Source: Gordius sp. MW1
Lineage: Eukaryota; Nematomorpha; Gordioida; Gordea; Gordiidae
NCBI GenBank assembly: GCA_964036665.1
Contig: OZ038528.1
Span: 9,740,501-9,804,500 of the forward strand
Reading direction: 5' to 3'
Length of the DNA: 64,000 bases
Shown here one piece after another: positions 40,901 through 52,835 of this stretch. The notes below the pieces were generated by a model. That model had not been told where the DNA came from. It saw only the letters and a list, made by a program, of their open reading frames with translations, and searched no databases. Both the position numbers and the translations under genes were made by a program. Position 1 is the stretch's first letter. Each line of letters begins with the position of its first letter.

Positions 40901-41395
40901 TTAATGAAAAATTACCTGGGCTTTTAAACTTGTTTTAAACTTTTTAACACTTTCAAAATATATTAAAATATTATTAAATTTAAGAAAATTCCATCCTGGA
41001 TTCAATTTTTTTGTCCATCTCACATGCTTATTGTTTAACATATCTTGCATATTTTTATATACCACATGCACATATAAAGCCAATGAATTTCCAAAAAATA
41101 GTTTGTACACCATTTTTTACCCTTTATTAGTAATATCCCATCAAAAGTTTGATAAATTAATATTAATAACAAAATCCTGAATTTTATAGAATTGTTAACG
41201 CATCAAAACTTTCAAAGGATAAAAATCCTCAAAAAATTTCTTTTGGTGTGCCATTGGATTCAACAAAATGTACACCAACGCTAAGTTGTTCTGCGCATCT
41301 CACATCTCTAATTTCATCTAAAATTTATTAAGTAAAATTTATTCATTTATCCTGACAGAATATTTTTAGTTTCATTTAGCCGTTAAATTTACTAG
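40901..41395 (-). pseudogene. hAT-family transposase pseudogene, DUF4371-region fragment, opposite strand
   Basis: On the minus strand, from 41324 leftwards, the frame reads ILDEIRDVRCAEQLSVGVHF, then VESNGTPKEIF, a TGA at 41229-41231, then GFLSFESFDALTIL and a stop at 41184-41186. This matches the DUF4371/RNase-H-like start of ZMYM1-type hAT transposases, where (I/V)DE(T)RDVS...EQLS carries a catalytic acidic residue. Upstream, near 41395, NELVNLTAK resembles the preceding NELI...-type segment in another frame. Downstream on the same strand, at about 41079-41046, SLALYVHVVYK resembles the conserved LALYVHC(A/S)H motif, but here the H/C residues are lost. Stops and frameshifts make it non-functional. 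It is oriented opposite to the C-terminal fragment on its left. Confidence 0.75.
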
Positions 41396-41422
41396 TTCAT
41401 TTTAAATTTTAGGTGATGTAAA

Positions 41423-41439
41423 GGGGGGGGGGGGGGGGG
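41423..41439 (+). repeat. Homopolymer run (G)17
   Basis: Seventeen consecutive G between 'gatgtaaa' and 'tgtgcaaat'. Long poly-G is unusual in such AT-rich DNA and may be length-variable or affected by sequencing error. It could form G-rich secondary structure. Confidence 0.95.
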
Positions 41440-42025
41440 TGTGCAAATATATCTATAATATCATCAGGGGCTATAACTTCTAAATTAAATACTCATTCTC
41501 GAACGAATTTTAATTTCATGATTAATTTTTATTTTATGTTATAATTACGCCTTTTGAGGATCTAGCCTTAAAAAAGGCTTTTAAATGTTCTCATTGTTTT
41601 CCTGATATAAATGCTGCCTGAAAATGCTGCCAATATTGCATATGTAAAATTAAAATTTGTTATATATATGGCCAAGATTTTTTGGGGTTGTGGCAATAAA
41701 ATATTATTATAAAAACTTTGTTGTATAGTTTTTTTACTATTTGTATTATTTTTGAAAATGTCAACAATTTCTTGTCAATATCTCCGTTCCACCTTGTGCC
41801 CTTACAATTCATTTACACAAAAACTTATTATACCAAGTGAAATTTTCTATATTGTTTCAACGACATTACTTTGTTTTATTTATGAATAAATTTTATTTAT
41901 TTTATGCCCTAGAAACATGCGGTCTAAGACATACCAGTGTGATGTTATTAGAAAAATACACAAAATAGTAGCGGAATTTTAAGTTTGTCCAACGTTTATG
42001 AGGGAAAATTTTTTCATTTGCGTTT
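41440..42025. other. Unassigned AT-rich DNA, no gene recognised
   Basis: No satellite identity and no open frame that I can assign. A small inverted repeat, GCCTTTT at 41549-41555 and AAAAGGC at 41572-41578, could form a 7-bp stem. On the minus strand, next to the G17 tract, a short stretch reads APDDIIDIFAHP. I cannot place this in a hAT protein with confidence. The region is probably more decayed transposon sequence, but that is inference from its neighbours. Confidence 0.6.
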
Positions 42026-42174
42026 GACCCGTCGTATCCAGGTTTTGGATTGGGGGGGGGGACATATTTTTTTTTAATTTTTAAGGGTTTTTGTAGTCAA
42101 ATTTTTTTTGTCCCCCCCCCCTATGGTTTGACCAGCTCAGCCCCCCCAAGGCAAAAAGGCTAGCTACGCCACTG
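42026..42174. mobile_element. Probable second hAT-like MITE or foldback remnant at the right island edge
   Basis: The right tip, 42163-42174, is GCTACGCCACTG, the reverse complement of CAGTGGCGTAGC. That is a terminal sequence typical of hAT elements and related to the GGCGTAGCCAG tip of the MITE at 40321. Inside lies a 13-bp perfect inverted pair: G10-ACA at 42052-42064 and TGT-C10 at 42109-42121. The expected left tip is only weakly recognisable as 'gtcgtatccagg' (42031-42042), so the left limit is approximate. No clear 8-bp target duplication is visible. The right tip joins satellite sequence directly at 'ctttcatc'. Confidence 0.55.
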
Positions 42175-42688
42175 CTTTCATCGGATGCATACGGTTGAAA
42201 GAAAAATATGTGAAAAATTTTGAGGTAAAAATATTTATTTTTTTCGATACAATGTGAAAGAGCATGAAAAAATATATAAAAGTAAGCCAATTTGAGAATC
42301 CTATTATCCTCGATTGACTTCCGAAAAAAGGTTTTAAGTTGCGAGAACTATCATTTTGACAAAAGACAACGTTTTATTGTTGCGATTAGTTTGTTGTATC
42401 GCAACGTGAGTGCTTAATTTTTCAAAAATGCACTATGCGATCATGATTTTAAAGTAATAGTTTTCTGATTCTGATAAACTTTTACTTTTTATCATCGAAA
42501 CCACGTCTGAAACGACAACTTTCATTGGCTGCATACGGTTGAAAGAAAAATAAGTGAAAAATTTTTGAGGTAAAAATATTTATTTTTTTCGATTCTATGT
42601 AAAAGAGCATAAAAAAATATATAAAAGTAAGCCAATTTGAAAATCCTATTATGCTCGATTGACTTCCGAAAAGAGGTTTTAAGCTGCG

Positions 42689-43404
42689 AGAACTATCATT
42701 TTGACAAAAGACAAGGTTTTAATGTTGCGATTAGTTTGTTGTATCGCAACGTGATGCTTAATTTTTGAAAATGGCTCTATGCGATGTTTTTAAATTAATA
42801 GTTTTCAGATTCTGATAAATTTTTACTTGGGATCATGGAAACCACGTCTAAAAACGACAACTTTCATCGGATGCATACGGTTGAAAGAAAAATATGTGAA
42901 AAATTTTGAGGTAAAAATATTTATTTTTTTCGATACAATGTGAAAGAGCATGAAAAAATATATAAAAGTAAGCCAATTTGAGAATCCTATTATCCTTGAT
43001 TGACTTCCGAAAAGAGGTTTTAAGTTGCGAGAACTATCATTTTGACAAATACAACGTTTTCTTGTTGCGATTAGTTTGTTGTATCGCAACGTGATGCTTA
43101 ATTTTTGAAAATGGCTCTATGCGATCATGATTTCAAAGTAATAGTTTTCAGATTCTGATAAATTTTTACTTGGGATCATAGAAACCACGTCTTAAAACCA
43201 CAACTTTCATCGGATGCCTACGGTTTAAAGAAAAATATGTGAAATATTTTGAGGTAAAAATATTTATTTTTTTCGATTCTATGTGAAAGAACATGAAAAA
43301 ATATATAAAAGTAAGCCAATTTGAGAATCCTATTATCCTCGATTGACTTCCGAAAAAAGGTTTTAAGTTGCGAGAACTATCATTTTGACAAAAGACAACG
43401 TTTT
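42689..43404 (+). repeat. Two-monomer segment shared across the transposon island (right copy)
   Basis: Right-hand partner of 36755-37470, with the same ordered private variants at an offset of 5,934 bp. Just upstream, about 42330-42680 carries 'cattggctgcatacgg' and 'aaaataagtgaaaa', which also occur together near 39530-39570. The satellite right of the island is therefore made of pieces closely related to the 4 kb left of it. Confidence 0.8.
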
Positions 43405-44719
43405 ATTGTTGCGATTAGTTTGTTGTATCGCAACGTGAGTGCTTAATTTTTCAAAAATGCACTATGCGATCATGATTTTAAAGTAATAGTTTTCTGATTC
43501 TGATAAACTTTTACTTTTTATCATCGAAACCACGTCTGAAAACGACAACTTTCATCGGATGCATACGGTTGAAAGAAAAATATGTGAAAAATTTTTGAGG
43601 TAAAAATATTTATTTTTTTCGATTCTATGTAAAAGAGCATGAAAAAATATATAAAATAAGCCAATTTGAAAATCCTATTATGCTCGATTTACTTCCGAAA
43701 AGAGGTTTTAAGCTGCCAGAACTATTCATTTTGACAAAAGACAACGTTTCATTGTTGCGATTAATTTGTTGTATCGCAACGTGAGTGCTTAATTTTTGAA
43801 AATGGCTCTAAACGATCACGATTTCAAAGTAATAGTTTTCAGATTCTGATAAATTTTTACTTGGGATCATAGAAACCACGTCTGAAAACGACAACTTTCA
43901 TCGGATGCATACGGTTGAAAGAAAAATATGTGAAAAATTTTGAGGTAAAAATATTTATTTTTTTCGATTCTATGTGAAAGAGCATGAAAAAATATATAAA
44001 AGTAAGCCAATTTGAGAATCCTATTATCCTCGACTCCGGAAAAGAGTTTTTAAGCTGCGAGAACTATCTTTTTGACAAAAGACAACGTTTTATTGTTGCG
44101 ATTAGTTTGTTGTATCGCAACGTGAGTGCTTAATTTTTCAAAAATGCACTATGCGATCATGATTTTAAAGTAATAGTTTTCTGATTCTGATAAATTTTTA
44201 CTTTTTATCATCGAAACCACGTCTGAAAACGACAACTTTCATCGGATGCATAGGTTGAAAGAAAAATATGTGAAAAATTTTGAGGTAAAAATATTTATTC
44301 TTTTCGATTCTGTGTGAAAGAGCATGAAAAAATATATAAAAGTAAGCCAATTTGAGAATTCTATTATCCTCGATTGACTTCCGAAAAGAGGTTTTAAGCT
44401 GCGAGAACTATCATTTTGACAAAAGACAACGTTTTATTGTTGCGATTAGTTTGTTGTATCGCAACGTGAGTGCTTAATTTTTAAAAATGGCACAATGCGA
44501 TCATGATTTCAAAGTAATAGTTTTCAGATTCTGATAAATTTTTACTTGGGATCATGGAAACCACGTCTGAAAACGACAACTTTCATTGGATGCATACGGT
44601 TGAAAGAAAAATATGTGAAAAATTTTGAGGTAAAAATATTTATTTTTTTCGATTCTATGTGAAAGAGCATGAAAAAATATATAAAAGTAAGCCAATTTGA
44701 GAATCCTATTATCCTCGAT

Positions 44720-47700
44720 TTACTTCCGAAAAGAGGTTTTAAGCTGCCAGAAGATTCATTTTGACAAAAGACAACGTTTTCTTGTTGCGATTAGTTTGTT
44801 GTATCGCAACGTGATGCTTAATTTTTGAAAATGGCTCTATGCGATCATGATTTCAAAGTAATAGTTTTCAGATTCTGATAAATTTTTACTTGGGATCGTG
44901 GAAACCACGTCTGAAAACGACAACTTTCATCGGATGCATACGGTTGAAAGAAAAATATGTGAAAAATTTTGAGGTAAAAATATTTATTTTTTTCGATTCT
45001 ATGTGAAAGAGCATGAAAAAATATATAAAAGTAAGCCAATTTGAGAATCCTATTATCCTCGACTTCGGAAAAGAGTTTTTAAGCTGCGAGAACTATCTTT
45101 TTGATAAAAGACAACGTTTTATTGTTGCGATTAGTTTGTTGTATCGCAACGTGAGTGTTTAATTTTTCAAAAATGCACTATGCGATCATGATTTTAAAGT
45201 AATAGTTTTCTGATTCTGATAAATTTTTACTTTTTATCATCGAAACCACGTCTGAAAACGACAACTTTCATCGGATGCATAGGTTGAAAGAAAAATATGT
45301 GAAAATTTTTGAGGTAAAAATACTTATTTTTTTCGATTCTGTGTGAAAGAGCATGAAAAAATATATACAAGTAAGCCAATTTGAGAATCCTATTATCCTC
45401 GATTGACTTCCGAAAAGAGGATTTTAAGCTGCGAGAACTATCATTTTGACAAAAGACAACGTTTTATTGTTGCGATTAGTTTGTTGTATCGCAACGTGAG
45501 TGCTTAATTTTTGAAAATGGCTCCATGCGATCATGATTTCAAAGTAATAGTTTTCTTATTCTGATAAATTTTTACTTGGGATCATGGAAACCACGTCTGA
45601 AAACGACAACTTTCATCGGATGCATACGGTTGAAAGAAAAATATGTGAAAAATTGTGAGGTAAAAATATTTATTTTTTTCCATTCTATGTGAAAGAGCAT
45701 GAAAAAATATATAAAAGTAAGCCAATTTGAGAATCCTATTATCCTCGATTGACTTCCGAAAAGAGGTTTTAAGCTGCGAGAACTATCATTTTGACAAAAG
45801 ACAACGTTTTATTGTTGCGATTAGTTTGTTGTGTCGCAACGTGATGCTTAATTTTTGAAAATGGCTCTATGCGATCATGATTTCAAAGTAATAGTTTTCA
45901 GATTCTGATAAATTTTTACTTGGGATCGTGGAAACCACGTCTGAAAACGACAACTTTCATCGGATGCATACGGTTGAAAGAAAAATATGTGAAAAATTTT
46001 GAGGTAAAAATATTTATTTTTTTCGATTCTATGTGAAAGAGCATGAAAAAATATATAAAAGTAAGCCAATTTGAGAATCCTATTATCCTCGATTTACTTC
46101 CGAAAAGAGGTTTTAAGCTGCCAGAAGATTCATTTTGACAAAAGACAACGTTTTCTTGTTGCGATTAGTTTGTTGTATCGCAACGTGATGCTTAATTTTT
46201 GAAAATGGCTCTATGCGATCATGATTTCAAAGTAATAGTTTTCAGATTCTGATAAATTTTTACTTGGGATCGTGGAAACCACGTCTGAAAACGACAACTT
46301 TCATCGGATGCTTAGGTTGAAAGAAAAATATGTGAAAAATTTTTAGGTAAAAATATTTATTTTTTTCGATTCTGTGTGAAAGAGCATAAAAAAATATATA
46401 CAAGTAAGCCAATTTGAGAATCCTATTATCCTCGATTGACTTCCGAAAAGAGGTTTTAAGCTGCGAGAACTATCATTTTGACAAAAGACAACGTTTTATT
46501 GTTGCGATTAGTTTGTTGTATCGCAGCGTGAGTGCTTAATTTTTCAAAAATGCACTATGCGATCATGATTTTAAAGTAATAATTTTCTGATTCTGATAAA
46601 TTTTTACTTTTTATCATCGAAACCACGTCTGAAAACGACAACTTTCATCGGATGCATAGGTTGAAAGAAAAATATGTGAAAATTTTTGAGGTAAAAATAT
46701 TTATTTTTTTCGATTCTGTGTTAAAGAGCATGAAAAAATATATCTAAGTAAGCCAATTTGAGAATCCTATTATCCTCGATTGACTTCCGAAAAGAGGATT
46801 TTAAGCTGCGAGAACTATCATTTTGACAAAAGACAATGTTTTATTGTTGCGATTAGTGTGTTGTATCGCAACGTGATGCTTAATTTTTGAAAATGGCTCT
46901 ATGCGATCATGATTTCAAAGTAATAGTTTACAGATTCTGATAAATTTTTACTTGGGATCATAGAAACCACGTCTTAAAACCACAACTTTCATCGGATGAT
47001 AATGGTTCAAAGAAAAATATGTGAAAAATTTTGAGGTAAAAATATTTTTTTTTCAACTCTATGTGAAAGAGCATGAAAAAATATATAAAAGTAAGCTAAT
47101 TTGAGAATCCTATTATCCTCGATTGACTTCCGAAAAGAGGTTTTAAGTTGCGAGAACTATCATTTTGACAAAAGACAACGTTTTATTGTTGCGATTAGTT
47201 TGTTGTGTCGCAACGTGATGCTTAATTTTTGAAAATGGCTCTATGCGATCATGATTTCAAAGTAATAGTTTTCAGATTCTGATAAATTTTTACTTGGGAT
47301 CGTGGAAACCACGTCTGAAAACGACAACTTTCATCGGATGCATACGGTTGAAAGAAAAATATGTGAAAAATTTTGAGGTAAAAATATATATTTTTTTCGA
47401 TTCTATGTGAAAGAGCATGAAAAAATATATAAAAGTAAGCCAATTTGAGAATCCTATTATCCTCGATTTACTTCCGAAAAGAGGTTTTAAGCTGCCAGAA
47501 GATTCATTTTGACAAAAGACAACGTTTTCTTGTTGCGATTAGTTTGTTGTATCGCAACGTGATGCTTAATTTTTGAAAATGGCTCTATGCGATCATGATT
47601 TCAAAGTAATAGTTTTCAGATTCTGATAAATTTTTACTTGGGATCGTGGAAACCACGTCTGAAAACGACAACTTTCATCGGATGCATACGGTTGAAAGAA

Positions 47701-50700
47701 AAATATGTGAAAAATTTTGAGGTAAAAATATTTATTTTTTTCGATTCTATGTGAAAGAGCATGAAAAAATATATAAAAGTAAGCCAATTTGAGAATCCTA
47801 TTATCCTCGACTTCGGAAAAGAGTTTTTAAGCTGCGAGAACTATCTTTTTGACAAAAGACAACGTTTTATTGTTGCGATTAGTTTGTTGTATCACAGCGT
47901 GAGTGCTTAATTTTTCAAAAATGCACTATGCGATCATGATTTTAAAGTAATAGTTTTCTGATTCTGATAAATTTTTACTTTTTATCATCGAAACCACGTC
48001 TGAAAACGACAACTTTCATCGGATGCATAGGTTGAAAGAAAAATATGTGAAAATTTTTGAGGTAAAAATATTTATTTTTTTCGATTCTGTGTTAAAGAGC
48101 ATGAAAAAATATATCTAAGTAAGCCAATTTGAGAATTCTATTATCCTCGATTGACTTCCGAAAAGAGGTTTTAAGCTGCGAGAACTATCATTTTGACAAA
48201 AGACAACGTTTTTTTGTTGCGATTAGTTTGTTGTATCGCAACGTGAGTGCTTAATTTTTAAAAATGGCTCAATGCGATCATGATTTCAAAGTAATAGTTT
48301 TCAGATTCTGATAAATTTTTACTTGGGATCATGGAAACCACGTTTGAAAACGACAACTTTCATCGGATGCATACGGTTGAAAGAAAAATATGTGAAAAAT
48401 TTTGAGGTAAAAATATTTATTTTTTTCGATTCTATGTGAAAGAGCATGAAAAAATATTTAAAAGTAAGCCAATTTGAGAATCCTATTATCCTCGATTTAC
48501 TTCCGAAAAGAGGTTTTAAGCTGCCAGAAGATTCATTTTGACAAAAGACAACGTTTTCTTGTTGCGATTAGTTTGTTGTATCGCAACGTGATGCTTAATT
48601 TTTGAAAATGGCTCTATGCGATCATGATTTCAAAGTAATAGTTTTCAGATTCTGATAAATTTTTACTTGGGATCGTGGAAACCACGTCTGAAAACGACAA
48701 CTTTCATCGGATGCATACGGTTGAAAGAAAAATATGTGAAAAATTTTGAGGTAAAAATATTTATTTTTTTAGATTCTATGTGAAAGAGCATGAAAAAATA
48801 TATAAAAGTAAGCCAATTTGAGAATCCTATTATCCTCGACTCCGGAAAAGAGTTTTTAAGCTGCGAGAACTATCTTTTTGACAAAAGACAACGTTTTATT
48901 GTTGCGATTAGTTTGTTGTATCGCAACGTGAGTGCTTAATTTTTCAAAAATGCACTATGCGATCATGATTTTAAAGTAATAGTTTTCTGATTCTGATAAA
49001 TTTTTACTTTTTATCATCGAAACCACGTCTGAAAACGACAACTTTCATCGGATGCATAGGTTGAAAGAAAAATATGTGAAAAATTTTGAGGTAAAAATAT
49101 TTATTTTTTTCGATTCTGTGTGAAAGAGCATGAAAAAATATATAAAAGTAAGCCAATTTGAGAATTCTATTATCCTCGATTGACTTCCGAAAAGAGGTTT
49201 TAAGCTGCGAGAACTATCATTTTGACAAAAGACAACGTTTTATTGTTGCGATTAGTTTGTTGTATCGCAACGTGAGTGCTTAATTTTTAAAAATGGCACA
49301 ATGCGATCATGATTTCAAAGTAATAGTTTTCAGATTCTGATAAATTTTTACTTGGTATCATGGAAACCACGTCTGAAAACGACAACTTTCATTGGATGCA
49401 TACGGTTGAAAGAAAAATATGTGAAAAATTTTGAGGTAAAAATATTTATTTTTTTCGATTCTATGTGAAAGAGCATGAAAAAATATATAAAAGTAAGCCA
49501 ATTTGAGAATCCTATTATCCTCGATTTACTTCCGAAAAGAGGTTTTAAGCTGCCAGAAGATTCATTTTGACAAAAGACAACGTTTTCTTGTTGCGATTAG
49601 TTTGTTGTATCGCAACGTGATGCTTAATTTTTGAAAATGGCTCTATGCGATCATGATTTCAAAGTAATAGTTTTCAGATTCTGATAAATTTTTACTTGGG
49701 ATCGTGGAAACCACGTCTGAAAACGACAACTTTCATCGGATGCATACGGTTGAAAGAAAAATATGTGAAAAATTGTGAGGTAAAAATATTTATTTTTTTC
49801 CATTCTATGTGAAAGAGCATGAAAAAATATATAAAAGTAAGCCAATTTGAGAATCCTATTATCCTCGATTGACTTCCGAAAAGAGGTTTTAAGCTGCGAG
49901 AACTATCATTTTGACAAAAGACAATGTTTTATTGTTGCGATTAGTGTGTTGTATCGCAACGTGATGCTTAATTTTTGAAAATGGCTCTATGCGATCATGA
50001 TTTCTAAGTAATAGTTTACAGATTCTGATAAATTTTTACTTGGGATCATAGAAACCACGTCTTAAAACCACAACTTTCATCGGATGATAATGGTTCAAAG
50101 AAAAATATGTGAAAAATTTTGAGGTAAAAATATTTTTTTTTCAATTCTATGTGAAAGAGCATGAAAAAATATATAAAAGTAAGCTAATTTGAGAATCCTA
50201 TTATCCTCGATTGACTTCCGAAAAGAGGTTTTAAGCTGCGAGAACTATCATTTTGACAAAAGACAATGTTTTATTGTTGCGATTAGTTTGTTGTATCGCA
50301 ACGTGAGTGCTTAATTTTTAAAAATGGCACAATGCGATCATGATTTCAAAGTAATAGTTTTCAGATTCTGATAAATTTTTACTTGGGATCATGGAAACCA
50401 CGTCTGAAAACGACAACTTTCATTGGATGCATACGGTTGAAAGAAAAATATGTGAAAAATTTTGAGGTAAAAATATTTATTTTTTTCAATTCTATGTGAA
50501 AGAGCATGAAAAAATATATAAAAGTAAGCCAATTTGAGAATCCTATTATCCTCGATTTACTTCCGAAAAGAGGTTTTAAGCTGCCAGAAGATTCATTTTG
50601 ACAAAAGACAACGTTTTCTTGTTGCGATTAGTTTGTTGTATCGCAACGTGATGCTTAATTTTTGAAAATGGCTCTATGCGATCATGATTTCAAAGTAATA

Positions 50701-50940
50701 GTTTTCAGATTCTGATAAATTTTTACTTGGGATCGTGGAAACCACGTCTGAAAACGACAACTTTCATCGGATGCATACGGTTGAAAGAAAAATATGTGAA
50801 AAATTGTGAGGTAAAAATATTTATTTTTTTCCATTCTATGTGAAAGAGCATGAAAAAATATATAAAAGTAAGCCAATTTGAGAATCCTATTATCCTCGAT
50901 TGACTTCCGAAAAGAGGTTTTAAGCTGCGAGAACTATCAT
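44720..50940 (+). repeat. Three-monomer higher-order pattern, offset ~1,030 bp
   Basis: Monomers carrying 'acttgggatcgtgg' recur at spacings that are multiples of one monomer. Two copies about 44845 and 45875 are 1,030 bp apart, and two near 49651 and 50682 are 1,031 bp apart. Copies at 47249 and 47593 are one monomer (344 bp) apart. Accompanying variants include 'ctgccagaagattc', 'gatgcataggttg', 'cgattctgtgtg' and 'ttgtgagg...tttccattc'. The order is not constant, so this is a mixed rather than a clean higher-order array. Confidence 0.7.
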
Positions 50941-52835
50941 TTTGACAAAAGACAACGTTTTCTTGTTGCGATTAGTTTGTTGTATCGCAACGTGATGCTA
51001 AATTTTTGAAAATGGCTCTATGCGATCATGATTTCAAAGTAATAGTTTTCAGATTCTGATAAATTTTTACTTGGGATCATGGAAACCACGTCTGAAAACG
51101 ACAACTTTCATCGGATGCTTAGGTTGAAAGAAAAATATGTGAAAAATTTTTAGGTAAAAATATTTATTTTTTTCGATTCTGTGTGAAAGAGCATAAAAAA
51201 ATATATACAAGTAAGCCAATTTGAGAATCCTATTATCCTCGATTGACTTCCGAAAAGAGGTTTTAAGCTGCGAGAACTATCATTTTGACAAAAGACAACG
51301 TTTTATTGTTGCGATTAGTTTGTTGTATCGCAACGTGAGTGCTTAATTTTTGAAAATGGCTCCATGCGATCATGATTTCAAAGTAATAGTTTTCTTATTC
51401 TGATAAATTTTTACTTGGGATCATGGAAACCACGTCTGAAAACGACAACTTTCATCGGATGCATACGGTTGAAAGAAAAATATGTGAAAAATTGTGAGGT
51501 AAAAATATTTATTTTTTTCCATTCTATGTGAAAGAGCATGAAAAAATATATAAAAGTAAGCCAATTTGAGAATCCTATTATCCTCGATTGACTCCCGAAA
51601 AGAGGTTTTAAGCTGCGAAAACTATCATTTTGAAAAAAGACAACGTTTTATTGTTGCGATTAGTTTGTTGTATCGCAACGTGATGCTTAATTTTTGAAAA
51701 TGGCTCTATGCGATCATGATTTCAAAGTAATAGTTTACAGATTATGATAAATTTTTTTTTGGGATCATAGAAACCACGTCTTAAAACCACAACTTTCATC
51801 GGATGATAACGGTTCAAAGAAAAATATGTGAAAAATTTTGAGGTAAAAATATTTATTTTTTTTGATTCTATGTGAAAGAGCATGAAAAAATATATAAAAG
51901 TAAGCCAATTTGAGAATCCTATTATCCTCGACTTCGGAAAAGAGTTTTAAGCTGCGAGAACTATCTTTTTGACAAAAGACAACGTTTTATTGTTGCGATT
52001 AGTTTGTTGTATCGCAACGTGAGTGCTTAATTTTTCAAAAATGCACTATGCGATCATGATTTTAAAGTAATAGTTTTCTGATTCTGATAAATTTTTACTT
52101 TTTATCATGGAAACCACGTCTGAAAACGATAACGTTCATCGGATGCATACGGTTGAAAGAAAAATATGTGAAAAATTTTGAGGTAAAAATATTTATTTTT
52201 TTCAATTCTATGTGAAAGAGCATGAAAAAATATATAAAAGTAAGCCAATTTGAGAATCCTATTATCCTCGATTTACTTCCGAAAAGAGGTTTTAAGCTGC
52301 CAGAACTATTCATTTTGACAAAAGACAACGTTTTCTTGTTGCGATTAGTTTGTTGTATCGCAACGTGATGCTTAATTTTTGAAAATGGCTCTATGCGATC
52401 ATGATTTCAAAGTAATAGTTTTCAGATTCTGATAAATTTTTACTTGGGATCGTGGAAACCACGTCTGAAAACGACAACGTTCATCGGATGCATACGGTTG
52501 AAAGAAAAATATGTGAAAAATTTTGAGGTAAAAATATTTATTTTTTTCGATTCTATGTGAAAGAGCATGAAAAAATATATAAAAGTAAGCCAATTTGAGA
52601 ATCCTATTATCCTCGACTTCGGAAAAGAGTTTTTAAGCTGCGAGAACTATCTTTTTGACAAAGACAACGTTTTATTGTTGCGATTAGTTTGTTGTATCGC
52701 AACGTGAGTGCTTAATTTTTCAAAAATGCACTATGCGATCATGATTTTAAAGTAATAGTTTTCTGATTCTGATAAATTTTTACTTTTTATCATCGAAACC
52801 ACGTCTGAAAACGACAACTTTCATCGGATGCATAG

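Larger units (their letters stand above)
40141..42174. other. Non-satellite island interrupting the array
   Basis: Satellite identity stops after 'gctctatgca' at 40140 and resumes at 'ctttcatcgg' at 42175. Compared with an uninterrupted neighbour (39796-39876), about 81 bp of monomer are missing at the site. The island is therefore not a clean insertion flanked by a short target duplication of satellite. It contains two hAT transposase fragments in opposite orientations, an intact-looking MITE, a G17 tract and a second short inverted-repeat element at its right edge. It is AT-rich with local poly-G and poly-C tracts absent from the satellite. Confidence 0.95.

Noticed and set aside
42011-42018. 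'ttttcatt' as a target-site duplication partner of 'ctttcatc' at 42175
   Set aside because: Only six of eight bases match, and the sequence after it does not start with a hAT-like tip.
40141-42174. One intact autonomous hAT element filling the island
   Set aside because: Only the right edge has a hAT tip. The left edge has none, the transposase parts face opposite directions with stops and frameshifts, and no 8-bp satellite duplication flanks the island.
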